Source: Desulfovibrio sp.
GTDB lineage: Bacteria > Desulfobacterota > Desulfovibrionia > Desulfovibrionales > Desulfovibrionaceae
Direction of reading: 5' to 3'
Length of the DNA: 5,013 bases
NCBI GenBank assembly: GCA_031281815.1
Contig: JAITEY010000185.1
Coordinates: 1-5,013, forward strand
In this document: one piece after another, positions 4,949 through 5,013 of the stretch
Layout of the letters: each line of letters begins with the position of its first letter
How positions within the stretch are numbered: the stretch's first letter is position 1
Program-made: the position numbers and the translations under genes
Notes under the pieces: model-generated
The model's input: the letters and a program-made list of their open reading frames with translations, nothing else
Database searches by the model: none
Told to the model about the DNA's origin: nothing

Positions 4949-5013
4949 GGGGGTCCGGGGGGAAATCATTTCCCCCGGCGGGGTCCGGGGCAGCGCCCCC
5001 GGCCGCCGGAGGC
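4949..5013. repeat. G/C-rich intergenic hairpin repeat after bamD
   Basis: The block starts 38 nt after the bamD stop and runs off the window. The motif GGGGTCCGGGG occurs twice, 30 bp apart (4950-4960 and 4980-4990). The first copy leads into a hairpin GGGGGAAA / TTTCCCCC (4958-4965 with 4969-4976, loop TCA), extendable by two C-G pairs past a bulged G. The second copy leads into GGGGC / GCCCC (4987-4991 with 4995-4999, loop AGC), again with two flanking pairs past a bulged C. The tail GCCGCCGGAGGC is itself partly self-complementary. No T-run follows either stem, so a role as transcription end or 3' mRNA protection is possible but not shown. I recall similar blocks in Desulfovibrio-type genomes. 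The related hairpin at 90-104 has the same orientation. Confidence 0.7.

Overview
The window reads as an ordinary, gene-dense chromosomal segment of a Gram-negative, G+C-rich bacterium. The best guess is a sulfate-reducing deltaproteobacterium of the Desulfovibrio type. Three things support this. A redox-sensing Rex repressor lies directly behind the membrane (Fo) genes of a split F-type ATP synthase, an order I recall from Desulfovibrio. A thioredoxin / thioredoxin reductase pair sits next door. G/C-rich intergenic hairpin repeats occur at both ends. BamD, an outer-membrane assembly lipoprotein, shows that the cell has an outer membrane. The genus assignment is an inference and was not tested by any search.

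Layout. Positions 1-109 hold no recognisable gene, only a small G/C hairpin at 90-104. From about 2650 down to 110, five genes run on the minus strand in this transcription order: a small AtpZ/AtpI-type membrane protein, ATP synthase subunit I, subunit a (atpB), subunit c (atpE) and rex. The first two overlap in ATGA, atpB follows after 4 nt, and atpE and rex are each preceded by a short gap containing strong stem-loops. No F1 genes and no b subunit are present, so the rest of the enzyme must be encoded elsewhere. Positions 2649-2936 are a divergent control region with a good sigma70-type promoter facing right, a 14-bp palindrome just downstream of it, and a weaker candidate promoter facing left. 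From 2937 to 4910 three overlapping genes run on the plus strand: trxA, trxB and bamD. From 4949 to the end there is a dense G/C repeat made of nested hairpins, of the same style as the left-end hairpin.

How the genes work together. The left operon makes the ion-translocating rotor ring and stator a-subunit, with two small assembly or auxiliary membrane proteins. It ends in a repressor that reads NADH/NAD+, so energy conservation and redox sensing are probably co-transcribed. The right operon pairs a cytosolic NADPH-thioredoxin system with an outer-membrane assembly factor, by tight translational coupling but with no obvious biochemical link. All eight genes look intact. I see no mobile element, CRISPR array, tRNA or rRNA, and no wholly new system. 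The points most worth checking are the Na+-type ligand residues in the c subunit, the hairpins bracketing atpE, the hairpin that touches the rex ribosome-binding site, and the terminal repeats.
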